Shown here: positions 34,943-42,875 of the stretch, in pieces
Layout of the letters: each line of letters starts with the position of its first letter
Position numbering within the stretch: the first letter of the stretch is position 1
From: PALSA-1003 sp963791945
GTDB lineage: Bacteria > Pseudomonadota > Gammaproteobacteria > Burkholderiales > Casimicrobiaceae
Direction: 5' to 3'
DNA length: 64,000 nt
Assembly (NCBI GenBank): GCA_963791945.1
Contig: CAWBUD010000002.1
Coordinates: 3,162,001-3,226,000, forward strand
The notes under the pieces: model-generated
Databases searched by the model: none
Told to the model about the DNA's origin: nothing
The model's input: only the letters and a program-made list of their open reading frames with translations
Translations under genes and position numbers: made by a program

Positions 34943-35860
34943 ATGAACGACAAGATAACCGTAAGCACGTTTCAACTGTTCAAGATGTTCCCCGACCAAG
35001 AGTCGGCGCGCAAATATCTTGAGGGGCGCCTGTGGCCGAAGGGTCCGCGTTGCCCGTGCTGCGGATTGGGTGATCGCGTAACAGTCCGCAAGGATGGCTA
35101 CTACCGCTGCAACCAGTGCAAGGAAGATTTCACGGTTCGGACCGGAACTATCTTCGAGCGTTCGCACGTCCCGCTGCACAAGTGGATTTACGCCATGTAC
35201 CTGCTCGTCACGGCGCGCAAGGGCATTTCGTCCCTGCAGCTGTCGAAGGAAATTGGAATCACGCAAAAATCTGCGTGGTTTGTTCTGCAACGCTTGCGCG
35301 AAGCGTGCGGACGTGACTTTGCGGACTTGCAAGGCATAATCGAAATCGACGAGACTTTCATCGGCGGCAAAGAGCGTAACAAGCATGAAGTCAAAAAGCT
35401 GCATGCCGGAACGGGCGGCACAGGTAAAACTTCTGTCCTTGGCATGCGTGAGCGCGGCGGTCGCACGAAAGCGGTCTTGATGAAGCAATCCGACGCCGAG
35501 AGCGTGCAAAGCGAGATTGCGCATTCCGTCGATGTCGGCTCGACGCTGCATACCGACGAGCACAGAAACTTCGTTGGACTCGGCGCAATGTATACACACG
35601 AGACGATCAGCCATGCCGCCAAAGAGTATGCGCGCGGCTCGGTCACAACTAACGGCATCGAGAGCGTATGGGCCGTCATGAAGCGCGGTATTCACGGCGT
35701 TTATCATCAGGTAAGCGCCAAGCACCTCGGGCGCTATGTCGACGAATTTACTTTCCGGCTGAATGAAGGGAACGTAAAGCAGCACACGCTGAAGCGGTTG
35801 GACAGCTTCGTAGGCGCCGCGGCCGGCAAGCGGCTTACCTATAAGGACCTTATATCGTGA
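34943..35860 (+). CDS. IS1595 family transposase (ISXO2-like)
   Basis: A 305-residue transposase with the family's N-terminal zinc ribbon (CPCCG, then YYRCNQCKEDF) and a DDE/N-type catalytic core: EIDETFIGGKERN, the second acidic residue near STLHTDEHRNF, and VTTNGIESVWAVMKRGIHG for the third position (N/E-x-x). All segments are present with no frameshift, so it looks functional. Its TGA overlaps the start of the next small ORF (GTGA). Confidence 0.95.
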   Translation: MNDKITVSTFQLFKMFPDQESARKYLEGRLWPKGPRCPCCGLGDRVTVRKDGYYRCNQCKEDFTVRTGTIFERSHVPLHKWIYAMYLLVTARKGISSLQLSKEIGITQKSAWFVLQRLREACGRDFADLQGIIEIDETFIGGKERNKHEVKKLHAGTGGTGKTSVLGMRERGGRTKAVLMKQSDAESVQSEIAHSVDVGSTLHTDEHRNFVGLGAMYTHETISHAAKEYARGSVTTNGIESVWAVMKRGIHGVYHQVSAKHLGRYVDEFTFRLNEGNVKQHTLKRLDSFVGAAAGKRLTYKDLIS

Positions 35861-35988
35861 AGGTTCCCGAAGCCCTAGAGCGAATGGTTGATGTTGTGCT
35901 CGCGTACAAGCCGAAGCCGAAGTCGAAGCCCGGAAAGAAGCGAGCAAAGAAGAAGAAAAAGATGCGATCATCTCAGCCGAGCCAGTGA
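35857..35988 (+). CDS. small basic accessory ORF of the IS1595 element
   Basis: A 43-residue ORF starting at GTG that overlaps the transposase stop by four bases (GTGA), so it is probably translationally coupled. It begins VKVPEALERMVDVVLAYKP, then a Lys/Pro-rich run (PKPKSKPGKKRAKKKKK). It looks like a DNA-binding or nucleic-acid-compacting tail. It is too short for most gene callers. I recall similar basic ORFs after ISXO2-like transposases in other genomes but cannot check. Confidence 0.6.
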   Translation: MKVPEALERMVDVVLAYKPKPKSKPGKKRAKKKKKMRSSQPSQ

Positions 35989-36033
35989 TGTAGCAGTAGA
36001 ACTATCGCACTAAGTATTACGCCAATCAGAATT

Positions 36034-36050
36034 CCCCACGCCGGGTGGGG
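36034..36050. terminator. GC-rich hairpin inside the element
   Basis: CCCCAC (36034-36039) and GTGGGG (36045-36050) make a perfect 6-bp stem with a 5-base loop in the gap between the small ORF and the passenger gene. There is no T tract after it, so termination or attenuation is a guess. Confidence 0.3.
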
Positions 36051-36078
36051 TCCTCGGCCCCGTCCTCTGTGCGGATAA

Positions 36079-36825
36079 ATGAAAGAAAAAAACGCCAAGG
36101 AACTGGACGACGAAATATCCCGCAATGAGATATTTGCTAGACGCGGCGGTATTGCGGTAATAGCCGGCCTCATTGTGGAAGTGACCATTGCCGTCATATT
36201 CCACGAAGACAGGACGGCCAACCAAATCGTCGAAAAATGGTCTCTCGTATTCGCAAACGCGCTGATAGCCCTCGGGGTTTTCGGCGAATTGTTTTTCGCT
36301 AGGAAAGCACTGCTAGCCTCAGCCCGATTGAAGGAAATGTCCGACGAGAAGGTGACGGAAGCAAACGCACGCGCCGCAGAGGCAAATGAGCGGACCGTAG
36401 AGGCCCAATTGGAGCTAGCGAAACTCTGGGAACGCGTTGCACGGAGGGTTGTAACTCCTGAGATGCGCGAAAAGCTGAAAGGGCTGCAAGGTCTAGTGGC
36501 CGAAATAGCCGTGACGTGGCAAGGAAGTGCTGAGCCTGCGAAGTTCGCGTGGGAAATTGTCGGCGCCCTGAAACAGCCGGGTATTCTTGTCTCCACTCCA
36601 CCGTCACCCGCTGGCGCATGGGCGGCTGGCGTCTTTGTCGTGTATCCGGCATCTATGGACGAACTCCGAAAGAGAGCCATTGGCAAGGCACTTGCATGCC
36701 TAGGCGTAGTTGAGCCGGACTCAGGATTGCGACCTTGGGACATCGGTGATGCCCATTCCGACCTAGTAATCATCTTCGTCGGCGACAAACCGTTCCCTGG
36801 TGATTCTGTCGCCGACCAGCAGTAG
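36079..36825 (+). CDS. passenger membrane protein with coiled coil, unknown function
   Basis: A 248-residue protein carried inside the IS1595 element. It has two membrane segments (IAVIAGLIVEVTIAVIF, residues about 24-40, and LVFANALIALGVFGELFFA, about 56-74), then a long charged helix likely to be a coiled coil (LKEMSDEKVTEANARAAEAN to about residue 130), and a C-terminal soluble alpha/beta domain (AGVFVVYPASMDELRKRAIG). No catalytic motif was recognised. Composition differs from the neighbours. It is neither a transposition gene nor a resistance gene I know. Confidence 0.75.
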   Translation: MKEKNAKELDDEISRNEIFARRGGIAVIAGLIVEVTIAVIFHEDRTANQIVEKWSLVFANALIALGVFGELFFARKALLASARLKEMSDEKVTEANARAAEANERTVEAQLELAKLWERVARRVVTPEMREKLKGLQGLVAEIAVTWQGSAEPAKFAWEIVGALKQPGILVSTPPSPAGAWAAGVFVVYPASMDELRKRAIGKALACLGVVEPDSGLRPWDIGDAHSDLVIIFVGDKPFPGDSVADQQ

Positions 36826-36845
36826 GCGAACAAAACCAGCGCGGT

Positions 36846-36865
36846 AGTTAAAGATATAAATCCCC
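36846..36865. repeat. right terminal inverted repeat of IS1595-family element
   Basis: Reads AGTTAAAGATATAAATCCCC on the plus strand. Its reverse complement matches the left repeat at 16 of 20 positions. The sequence AAACAAGG follows directly and repeats the bases at the left edge. Confidence 0.85.
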
Positions 36866-36871
36866 AAACAA

Positions 36872-36910
36872 GGCCCGCACCTGCTCGAATCGAGCATCGG
36901 AGCGGGGGCC
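36872..36910. terminator. long GC-rich hairpin after the insertion element
   Basis: GGCCCGC (36872) and GCGGGGGCC (36902-36910) enclose the perfect inner arms TGCTCGA and TCGAGCA (36882-36896). It lies just past the target duplication. Before the insertion it would have followed chaA by about ten bases, so it may be the original chaA terminator. No T tract follows. Confidence 0.4.
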
Positions 36911-36997
36911 GTCACCTGTACGGTTTGCGCTCTGCGAGTTACATTCGCGAGCGCAGCCAGACAGTCTGGCCTTCCTCGAAAGAACGGAGACAAGAAC

Positions 36998-38029
36998 ATG
37001 CCGTTTCAGATCGCTCTTCCCGACGCAGTCAAAGTCCTGTTGAGCCTGGCGGCCTTCGTCGCGCTGGCCGGAACGGCGCGTGCCGACGTCCTCGACGACG
37101 TCAAGGCCAACGGCGTCGTCAAGTGCGGCGTGACACTCTCGGCGCCCGGATTTTCGGCCGAGAACAACCAAGGCAAGCGCGAGGGCTTCGACATCGATCT
37201 GTGCAGGGCGATCGCCGCGGCCGCGCTCGGCGACGAGACGAAGATCCAGCTCACGCCCATGGATCTCAAGACCGCGTTCGCCGGCCTGCCGACCGGCGTA
37301 GTCGACGTGCTCACGCACCGGTTCACCTGGACTGAGAGCCGCGACGTGGGCGGTCTCAAGTTTCCGAAGATCATGTTCTTCGACGGCCAGGGCTTCGTCG
37401 TGGCCAAGAAATCCAAGGCCAGCAAGATCGCCGATCTCAACAAAGCGACGATCTGCACGCTGCAGGGCAGCACCTCCGAGCTGATCGTGGCAAGCTACTT
37501 CGGCGCGCACAAGCTCAAGTACAAGATCGTAACGTTCGCCTCCGCCGAGCAGGCCTGGGATGCGTTCGTCGGCAAGCGCTGCGACACGGTGATCAACGAT
37601 CGCTCGGGCCTCGCCGCGCGACTGGCGAAATTGCCGAACAAGGACGATTACAGGGTCCTCGCCGAAACGGTGTCCAACGAACCCATCGGACCGATCGTGG
37701 CGCAGGGTCAGCCGCGCTGGGAAGCGGTCGTCCGATTCACACTGAACGCGCTGGTGGCGGCCGAAGAGCTGGGCGTCACGCAGGCCAACGTCGACGCGGA
37801 GAAGAGCTCGCAGAATCCGGACGTGCAGCGCCTGCTGGGCGTTACCGGCGACTTCGGGACCAAAATGGGCGTCGCCAACGACTACGCCTACAGGGCGATC
37901 AAGGCCGTTGGCAACTATGGCGAGATCTGGGACCGCAACGTCGGTCCCAGGACTCCCCTGCGGCTGGAGCGCGGACGCAACGCGCTGGTGGCCAATGGCG
38001 GCCTGATGATGTCGATTCCCGTGCGCTGA
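36998..38029 (+). CDS. aapJ: amino-acid ABC transporter substrate-binding protein, AapJ-like
   Basis: A 343-residue periplasmic binding protein with signal peptide (VLLSLAAFVALAGTARA, then DVLDDVKANGVVKCGV). Family marks include PGFSAENNQGKREGFDIDLC, DVLTHRFTWTESRD, FFDGQGFVV and the NEPIGPIVAQGQPRWEAVVRF segment of AapJ/BztA general L-amino-acid receptors. It is first of four genes in AapJQMP order. Its start at 36998 follows GGAGA by about 7 bases. Ligand: probably polar L-amino acids, as known for the family. Confidence 0.93.
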   Translation: MPFQIALPDAVKVLLSLAAFVALAGTARADVLDDVKANGVVKCGVTLSAPGFSAENNQGKREGFDIDLCRAIAAAALGDETKIQLTPMDLKTAFAGLPTGVVDVLTHRFTWTESRDVGGLKFPKIMFFDGQGFVVAKKSKASKIADLNKATICTLQGSTSELIVASYFGAHKLKYKIVTFASAEQAWDAFVGKRCDTVINDRSGLAARLAKLPNKDDYRVLAETVSNEPIGPIVAQGQPRWEAVVRFTLNALVAAEELGVTQANVDAEKSSQNPDVQRLLGVTGDFGTKMGVANDYAYRAIKAVGNYGEIWDRNVGPRTPLRLERGRNALVANGGLMMSIPVR

Positions 38030-38073
38030 CGCGCCGCGTTTCGCCGGATGCGGGCTTCGCACGAGGCTCCTGT

Positions 38074-39081
38074 ATGACGGCGGCTCTTACGCCGAGGATG
38101 TCCCGCGCCGTTTTCAAGGAACGGTTGGCCGGCTACGTCGGCCAGACCGTCCTGCTCGCCGTCGCCGCTTGGCTGGTGTGGCGCGGCGTTGCGAATTTCC
38201 AGGCCAATGTGCGCGCCATCGGCTTGTCGGCGGGCTACGGCTTCCTGCATACGCAGGCGGGATTCGAGATCGCGCAGAGCCTGATCGCGTTCACCCCGTC
38301 GTCCTCGTACCTCGACGCGATCATCGTCGCCACGCTCAACACGCTGCTCGTGGTCGCACTGGCGAGCGCGCTCAGCACGCTCATCGGCCTTTGCATCGCC
38401 TTCGGCCGGCTTGCGCCCGGCGGTCTCGTGCGAGCCGTGTCGTCGGTATATGTGGAGGTGTTTCGCAACATCCCTTTGCTGCTTCAGATCCTGTTCTGGT
38501 ACTTCTCGGCGATCGCCTTGCTCCCCTCGGTGGCCGACAGCCTTCGGTTCGGCCCGGTGCTCCTGAACAATCGCGGGTTGTTTCTGCCCACCCTGCAGAT
38601 CGAGCCGCAGATCGCTCTGATTCTCCCGCGCGTCGACGGGTTCGACGTCAGCGGCGGCATCGCGGTATTGCCCGAGCTGATGGCGCTCACGCTGGGTCTG
38701 TCGATCTACAACAGCGCCTTCCTCGCCGAGATCTTCCGCGCCGGCATCCTGTCGGTGCCCCGCGGGCAGACCGAGGCCGCCGCGACGGTCGGCCTGAGCG
38801 GCATGCGTGCCGCACTGCTGATCGTCCTGCCGCAAGCGCTGCGGGTCGCGTTGCCGGCAGCCGGCGGGCAATACCAGACGCTCGCCAAGGCGTCTTCGCT
38901 GGCTGCGGCCATCGGTTACCCCGACATCATGCAGATCGTGGGAGGCACCGTGGCGAGCCAGACCGGCCAGGCGCTCGAAGCGATGACCCTGGTCGTCTTG
39001 CTCTACGTCGCGATCAATCTGTTCATCGCCCTCGTCGTCGGGCTCGCGAATCACCGCCTGCTCAGACGCGAAGGCCGCTGA
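38074..39081 (+). CDS. aapQ: amino-acid ABC transporter permease, AapQ-like
   Basis: A 335-residue inner-membrane permease. It has the large AapQ-type extra domain (about residues 20-80) before the conserved permease helices. The EAA loop, which docks the ATPase, is present as GQTEAAATVGLSGMRAALLI followed by VLPQALR. The NTLLVVALASALSTLIGLCI helix precedes it. It is 44 bases after aapJ. Confidence 0.92.
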   Translation: MTAALTPRMSRAVFKERLAGYVGQTVLLAVAAWLVWRGVANFQANVRAIGLSAGYGFLHTQAGFEIAQSLIAFTPSSSYLDAIIVATLNTLLVVALASALSTLIGLCIAFGRLAPGGLVRAVSSVYVEVFRNIPLLLQILFWYFSAIALLPSVADSLRFGPVLLNNRGLFLPTLQIEPQIALILPRVDGFDVSGGIAVLPELMALTLGLSIYNSAFLAEIFRAGILSVPRGQTEAAATVGLSGMRAALLIVLPQALRVALPAAGGQYQTLAKASSLAAAIGYPDIMQIVGGTVASQTGQALEAMTLVVLLYVAINLFIALVVGLANHRLLRREGR

Positions 39082-39140
39082 GGTCGCTCGCGAGCGCATC
39101 GAACGCGACGCGCAGCCCCTGGATGGTCGGCGCACACGAC

Positions 39141-40241
39141 ATGCCAACGCACTTCGTACGCCAGACGCTGATCGATTCGCGCAGCGCGCCGGTTTCCGCG
39201 ATGGCCGCTTCCATTCGTTGGCGCCGCGCGCTGTTCCCGACGCCGGCGATGGGCGTGCTGTCCGTTGCGCTCCTGGCGGTCTTCGCCGCTGCCGGCTGGC
39301 GCTTCTTTCAATGGGCCGTCGTCCACGCGCACTGGCTCGGCGACTCCAGCGAAGCCTGCCCCGGCGATGCAGGGGCGTGCTGGGCCTTCGTCATTGCGCG
39401 CTGGAAGCCATGGCTGGTCGGCAACTATCCGCCGGCAGAGTTGTGGCGCGCGTGGACCTGCTTTGCGGCCTTCGCGCTGTTCTGGACCTGGGTCGTGCGG
39501 CGCTCGCGCACGGCGAGCCTGCAGCGCGTGCTCCTGGGATTCATCCTGCTGCCCGCAGCGTTTTCTCTCCTGCTGGTCGGCGGCGGCCCGCTTCCCCTCG
39601 TCGTGCCTACGCTCTGGGGAGGATTGCTGCTCACGCTCGTGGTGACGCTCGCGACGTTCGCCACCGCGCTGCCCGTCGGACTTTGCCTCGCCCTCGGCCG
39701 GCGCTCGCGGCTGCCCGTGGTCCGTTGGCTGTCCGGCGTGTTCGTGGAAGGGATGCGCGCGGTGCCACTCCTGGCCGTGCTGTTCATCGCCGCCACGCTG
39801 TTGCCGATGTTCCTGCCGAACGGCTTCAGTCTCGATCTATTCTGGCGTGCGGTCGTCGCTTTCGCGCTGTTCAACGCGGCCATGGCGGCCGAAGTGTTCC
39901 GCGGCGGCCTGCAATCGGTGGGCCGCGGTCAGCTCGAGGCCGCTACGACCGTGGGGTTGAGCGACTTGGCGACGTTGCGGCTGATCGTGCTGCCGCAGGC
40001 GGTGACCGCCGTCGTGCCGGCGCTCGTCAACATCATGATCGCCGTGATCAAGGAAACGACCCTGCTGTCCGTCATCGGCGTCAGCGACCTTCTGGGCGCG
40101 GTGGAGAACGGAGCCAAGTCGCCCGCCTGGATCGGCGAGCCCAACATCCTGACCTCGGGCTACGTCTTCCTCGCAGCGGCGTATCTGACGGTCTGCTACG
40201 GACTGTCGCGCTACAGCCGGCGGCTGGAAGCTCGGCGCTGA
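39141..40241 (+). CDS. aapM: amino-acid ABC transporter permease, AapM-like
   Basis: A 366-residue partner permease of the AapM type. It has several N-terminal helices and the conserved permease core; the EAA loop reads GQLEAATTVGLSDLATLRLI then VLPQAVTAVVP, and the end has TSGYVFLAAAYLTVCYGLSR. The start at ATG 39141 is 59 bases after aapQ; an in-frame later ATG at 39201 is possible. Stop (TGA) and the next ATG are adjacent, so aapP is coupled. Confidence 0.92.
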   Translation: MPTHFVRQTLIDSRSAPVSAMAASIRWRRALFPTPAMGVLSVALLAVFAAAGWRFFQWAVVHAHWLGDSSEACPGDAGACWAFVIARWKPWLVGNYPPAELWRAWTCFAAFALFWTWVVRRSRTASLQRVLLGFILLPAAFSLLLVGGGPLPLVVPTLWGGLLLTLVVTLATFATALPVGLCLALGRRSRLPVVRWLSGVFVEGMRAVPLLAVLFIAATLLPMFLPNGFSLDLFWRAVVAFALFNAAMAAEVFRGGLQSVGRGQLEAATTVGLSDLATLRLIVLPQAVTAVVPALVNIMIAVIKETTLLSVIGVSDLLGAVENGAKSPAWIGEPNILTSGYVFLAAAYLTVCYGLSRYSRRLEARR

Positions 40242-41030
40242 ATGCCCGTCATGGCGACGAAGGCTGCTGCAGGTCACGGCACGGGCTCTACGATTGCGCG
40301 GATGCAAGGCATCAACAAATGGTACGGAACCTTCCACGCGCTGCGCGACATCGACCTGCAGGTGGCATCGGGGGAGCGCGTGGTGATCTGCGGCCCGTCG
40401 GGCTCGGGGAAATCCACGCTGGTGCGGACCGTGAACCTGCTCGAGCCCTTCCAGCAGGGGCACCTGCAGATCTGCGGCGTCGACGTCGGCGCCGACGAAA
40501 TCACCCGGGCCGCCCGCCGGGCGGTCAATCGCCGCGTGGGAATGGTGTTCCAGCAGTTCAACCTGTTTCCGCACATGACGGTCCTGCAGAATCTCACGGT
40601 GGGACCCGTCTGGGGCAGCGGCATCGCACGCGACGAAGTCCACGAGCTGGCCAATCGTTACCTGCAGCGCGTCGGGCTCACCGATCAGGCGCACAAGTAC
40701 CCGGCGCAGCTCTCCGGCGGACAGCAGCAGCGCGTGGCGATCGCCCGCGCCCTGTGCACGCGCCCGCGGCTGATCCTGTTCGACGAGCCCACCGCCTCGC
40801 TCGATCCGGAGATGGTGAACGAAGTGCTCCAGACGATGGAGAGTCTCGCCGCCGAGGGCATGACCATGATGGTCGTCACGCACGAAATGGGGTTCGCGCG
40901 CCGCGTGGCGGACCGCGTGATCTTCATGGACCAGGGGCAGATCATCGAGACTGCGCCTCCGGACGATTTTTTCGATCGACCGCAGAGCGCTCGCCTCAAG
41001 ACGTTTCTCGGACAGGTGCTGTCGCATTGA
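40242..41030 (+). CDS. aapP: amino-acid ABC transporter ATP-binding protein, AapP-like
   Basis: A 262-residue ABC ATPase. Walker A is GPSGSGKST, Q-loop VFQQFNLFPHMTV, the ABC signature is LSGGQQQRVAIARAL, Walker B is RLILFDEPTASLDPE, and the H-loop is VTHEMGF. It powers the AapQM permease. It begins at the base after the aapM stop. Confidence 0.95.
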   Translation: MPVMATKAAAGHGTGSTIARMQGINKWYGTFHALRDIDLQVASGERVVICGPSGSGKSTLVRTVNLLEPFQQGHLQICGVDVGADEITRAARRAVNRRVGMVFQQFNLFPHMTVLQNLTVGPVWGSGIARDEVHELANRYLQRVGLTDQAHKYPAQLSGGQQQRVAIARALCTRPRLILFDEPTASLDPEMVNEVLQTMESLAAEGMTMMVVTHEMGFARRVADRVIFMDQGQIIETAPPDDFFDRPQSARLKTFLGQVLSH

Positions 41031-41078
41031 GACCTTCCACCACCACGGCCGTTCAGCACACCTTCGGAGACATGCGCT

Positions 41079-42059
41079 ATGCCCGTGATCGACGTTCACA
41101 CCCACATGTTCACCGCGAGGTGGCTCGAGCTGCTGAAGAAGGAAGGCGGCCTCTACAACATCAAGACGCGTCCCGACGGCCAGCAGGAAATCTTCCGGGG
41201 CGACACGCCGGTGGTGATTCCCCAGCGCGGCCATTTCGACTACGGGTTGCGCATTGAACACATGGATAAGGCGGGGATCGACATCTCGATCGTCTCGCTC
41301 ACCTGCCCCAACGTCTATTGGGGCAGCGAAGAGGTGAGTTGCCGCGCAGCGCGCGAGTCCAACGACTCGATGGCGCAGGCGCAGGCCACGTATCCGGATC
41401 GCATTCGCTGGTTTACATCGTTGCCCTGGGAATATCCTCAACAGGCGCTGGAGGAGCTGCACCGCACGTGCGGCAACGGCGCCGCCGGCGTCATGGTGCT
41501 CGCCAACGTCGCCGGACGCAGCCTGACCGATCCGCTGTTCGCGCCCGTCTGGGCCGAGATCGACCGCCGCCATCTGCCCGTGCTGGTCCATCCCACCGAC
41601 CCCCCCGGTGTGGACGCGATGGACATGACCAAGTTCGACCTCTCCTGGTCCGTGGGCTTCATGTTCGACACTACGCTGGCCATCACGCGAATGATCTTCG
41701 AGGGATTCTTCGACCGATATCCCGACCTGAAGATCATCGCCTCGCACGGCGGCGGGACGCTGCCCTACCTGGTGGGCCGCTTCGAGAAAGGCGACGAAGT
41801 GGAGATTCCCAGCCGGCGGCGGATGAAGCGCAAGCCCACCGATTACCTGCGCCACATCTACTACGACTGCATCACCTACGACCTCGGCGCGCTGCAGTAC
41901 CTCATCTCGGTGGTCGGCGCCGATCGGGTCATGTTCGGGACCGACTGGCCGCACCAGGTGCACGATACGAAAGGCGCGTTCGCGAACACCGCGAGGCTGC
42001 CGGAGGATCAGACGAGCGCCGTGCGCTCCGGGAACGCGCAGCGCATTTTCAAGCTGTAG
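41079..42059 (+). CDS. amidohydrolase family protein (ACMSD-like)
   Basis: A 326-residue Amidohydro_2 protein resembling 2-amino-3-carboxymuconate-6-semialdehyde decarboxylase (ACMSD) and related decarboxylases. The metal-binding HTH at residues 7-9 (DVHTHMF) is followed by LVHPTDPPG, IIASHGGGTLPYLV and FGTDWPHQ, giving the usual His/Asp metal ligands. It starts 48 bases after aapP, so it may be the last gene of the operon and process an amino-acid-derived compound taken up by the transporter; that link is inference. Confidence 0.9.
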   Translation: MPVIDVHTHMFTARWLELLKKEGGLYNIKTRPDGQQEIFRGDTPVVIPQRGHFDYGLRIEHMDKAGIDISIVSLTCPNVYWGSEEVSCRAARESNDSMAQAQATYPDRIRWFTSLPWEYPQQALEELHRTCGNGAAGVMVLANVAGRSLTDPLFAPVWAEIDRRHLPVLVHPTDPPGVDAMDMTKFDLSWSVGFMFDTTLAITRMIFEGFFDRYPDLKIIASHGGGTLPYLVGRFEKGDEVEIPSRRRMKRKPTDYLRHIYYDCITYDLGALQYLISVVGADRVMFGTDWPHQVHDTKGAFANTARLPEDQTSAVRSGNAQRIFKL

Positions 42060-42211
42060 CGTTTCCCCTTTCGCTCGACCAGGAACTCCGCGGCGGTGCT
42101 GACAGCGCCGCTTGCCTCACTCGGCCGGCCGCAAGCGAAATCCGGACGGATCCAGGACGGCGCGGTCCCGTTTCGGGCCGGGGCCGCGCTTAAAAGACGT
42201 TAGCTACGCGT

Positions 42212-42667
42212 CTATCTCGTGGGTGCGACGCCGAGGGCCGCGAGCGTCGACCCTTCCAGCTCACCCGTCTGAGGCAAACCGGATGCCTGCTGGAATTGCC
42301 TCACCGCGTCCTCGGTGTTAGAACCCCATTGACCGTCAACCGGGCCGGGGTCGTAGCCTCTGTCGTTCAGGGCCTGCTGAACGCTGCGCACCGTGGCCGG
42401 ATCGTAACGGGACGACGTCATCGAAGAAGCCGTCGAGGATCTTCCCGTCTGGTCTTTTCCGGCCACTTCGTGGCCTGTATAGGCCCCACCGACGCCGCCG
42501 ACGACCGCGCCCACGGGTCCGGCGACCACCGCGCCCGCGACGGCACCGCCGGCGCCGCCCAGGGCCGTACCTTCAGCTTTGTCCATCCTGTGCCACGTCG
42601 AGCAGCCAGCAACCGCGGCAACGATTGCGAACGCTGTCATGCTCTTGGCAATGTCCGACGACTTCAT
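42212..42667 (-). CDS. lipoprotein with glycine zipper and peptidoglycan-binding domain
   Basis: A 151-residue protein. The lipobox is AVAGC with Cys22; ATG at 42667 is chosen because GGAGGA lies just ahead of it. A glycine-zipper stretch (GGAGGAVAGAVVAGPVGAVV, about residues 38-60) suggests membrane packing. The C-terminal domain (SVQQALNDRGYDPGPVDGQW and DAVRQFQQASGLPQTGELEG) is a PG_binding_1 repeat that should bind peptidoglycan. Such proteins tether the outer membrane or an envelope enzyme to the wall. Confidence 0.88.
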   Translation of the reverse strand: MKSSDIAKSMTAFAIVAAVAGCSTWHRMDKAEGTALGGAGGAVAGAVVAGPVGAVVGGVGGAYTGHEVAGKDQTGRSSTASSMTSSRYDPATVRSVQQALNDRGYDPGPVDGQWGSNTEDAVRQFQQASGLPQTGELEGSTLAALGVAPTR

Positions 42668-42787
42668 GCAGTCCTCCATCAGCCGTTACGATGCGCAGTC
42701 GAGTGTTGTGCCGAATCGACAGGTGGCCGCCGATCCAGCCACGATCGCTCGCGATCAGAATACGCGCGCCACGAAACCAAGCAATCA

Positions 42788-42825
42788 GCCGTTCGCCTAA
42801 AAATCGATCGGCCGTTCACCTAAAA
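42788..42825. repeat. two 15-base direct repeats, GCCGTTCRCCTAAAA
   Basis: GCCGTTCGCCTAAAA (42788-42802) and GCCGTTCACCTAAAA (42811-42825) repeat with a 23-base period, differing at one base, in the region upstream of the lipoprotein gene. Two tandem sites at about two helical turns look like a paired regulator-binding site. There are only two units, so no array. Confidence 0.4.
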
Positions 42826-42875
42826 TAGCGTAGGACATTCGGCGATTGCCGTAGCGAAGGCGCCCACAAGACTAG

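Larger units (their letters stand above)
34877..36865 (+). mobile_element. IS1595-family element (ISXO2-like) with a passenger gene
   Basis: A complete, bounded element of 1989 bases holding a transposase, a small basic ORF overlapping it, and one passenger gene. The left inverted repeat (34877-34896) and right inverted repeat (36846-36865) match at 16 of 20 positions. AAACAAGG occurs at 34871-34878 and again at 36866-36873, the 8-base duplication expected for the IS1595 family. It is inserted eight bases after the chaA stop. The base composition of the passenger region is visibly less GC-rich than the surrounding DNA. No other such element is in the window. Confidence 0.9.

Noticed and set aside
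35973..36833. Minus-strand frame of 286 codons inside the IS1595 element, ending in a hydrophobic stretch
   Set aside because: It lies opposite the passenger gene and is Ser/Ala-rich shadow; the final 20 residues look like a membrane helix but have no convincing start.
34869..36997. Possible defence island or prophage remnant
   Set aside because: The region is fully explained by one bounded IS1595-type element with repeats and a target duplication; no phage or restriction genes are present.
42788..42825. Possible start of a CRISPR array
   Set aside because: Only two units, 15 bases each with 8-base spacers, and no cas genes anywhere in the window.
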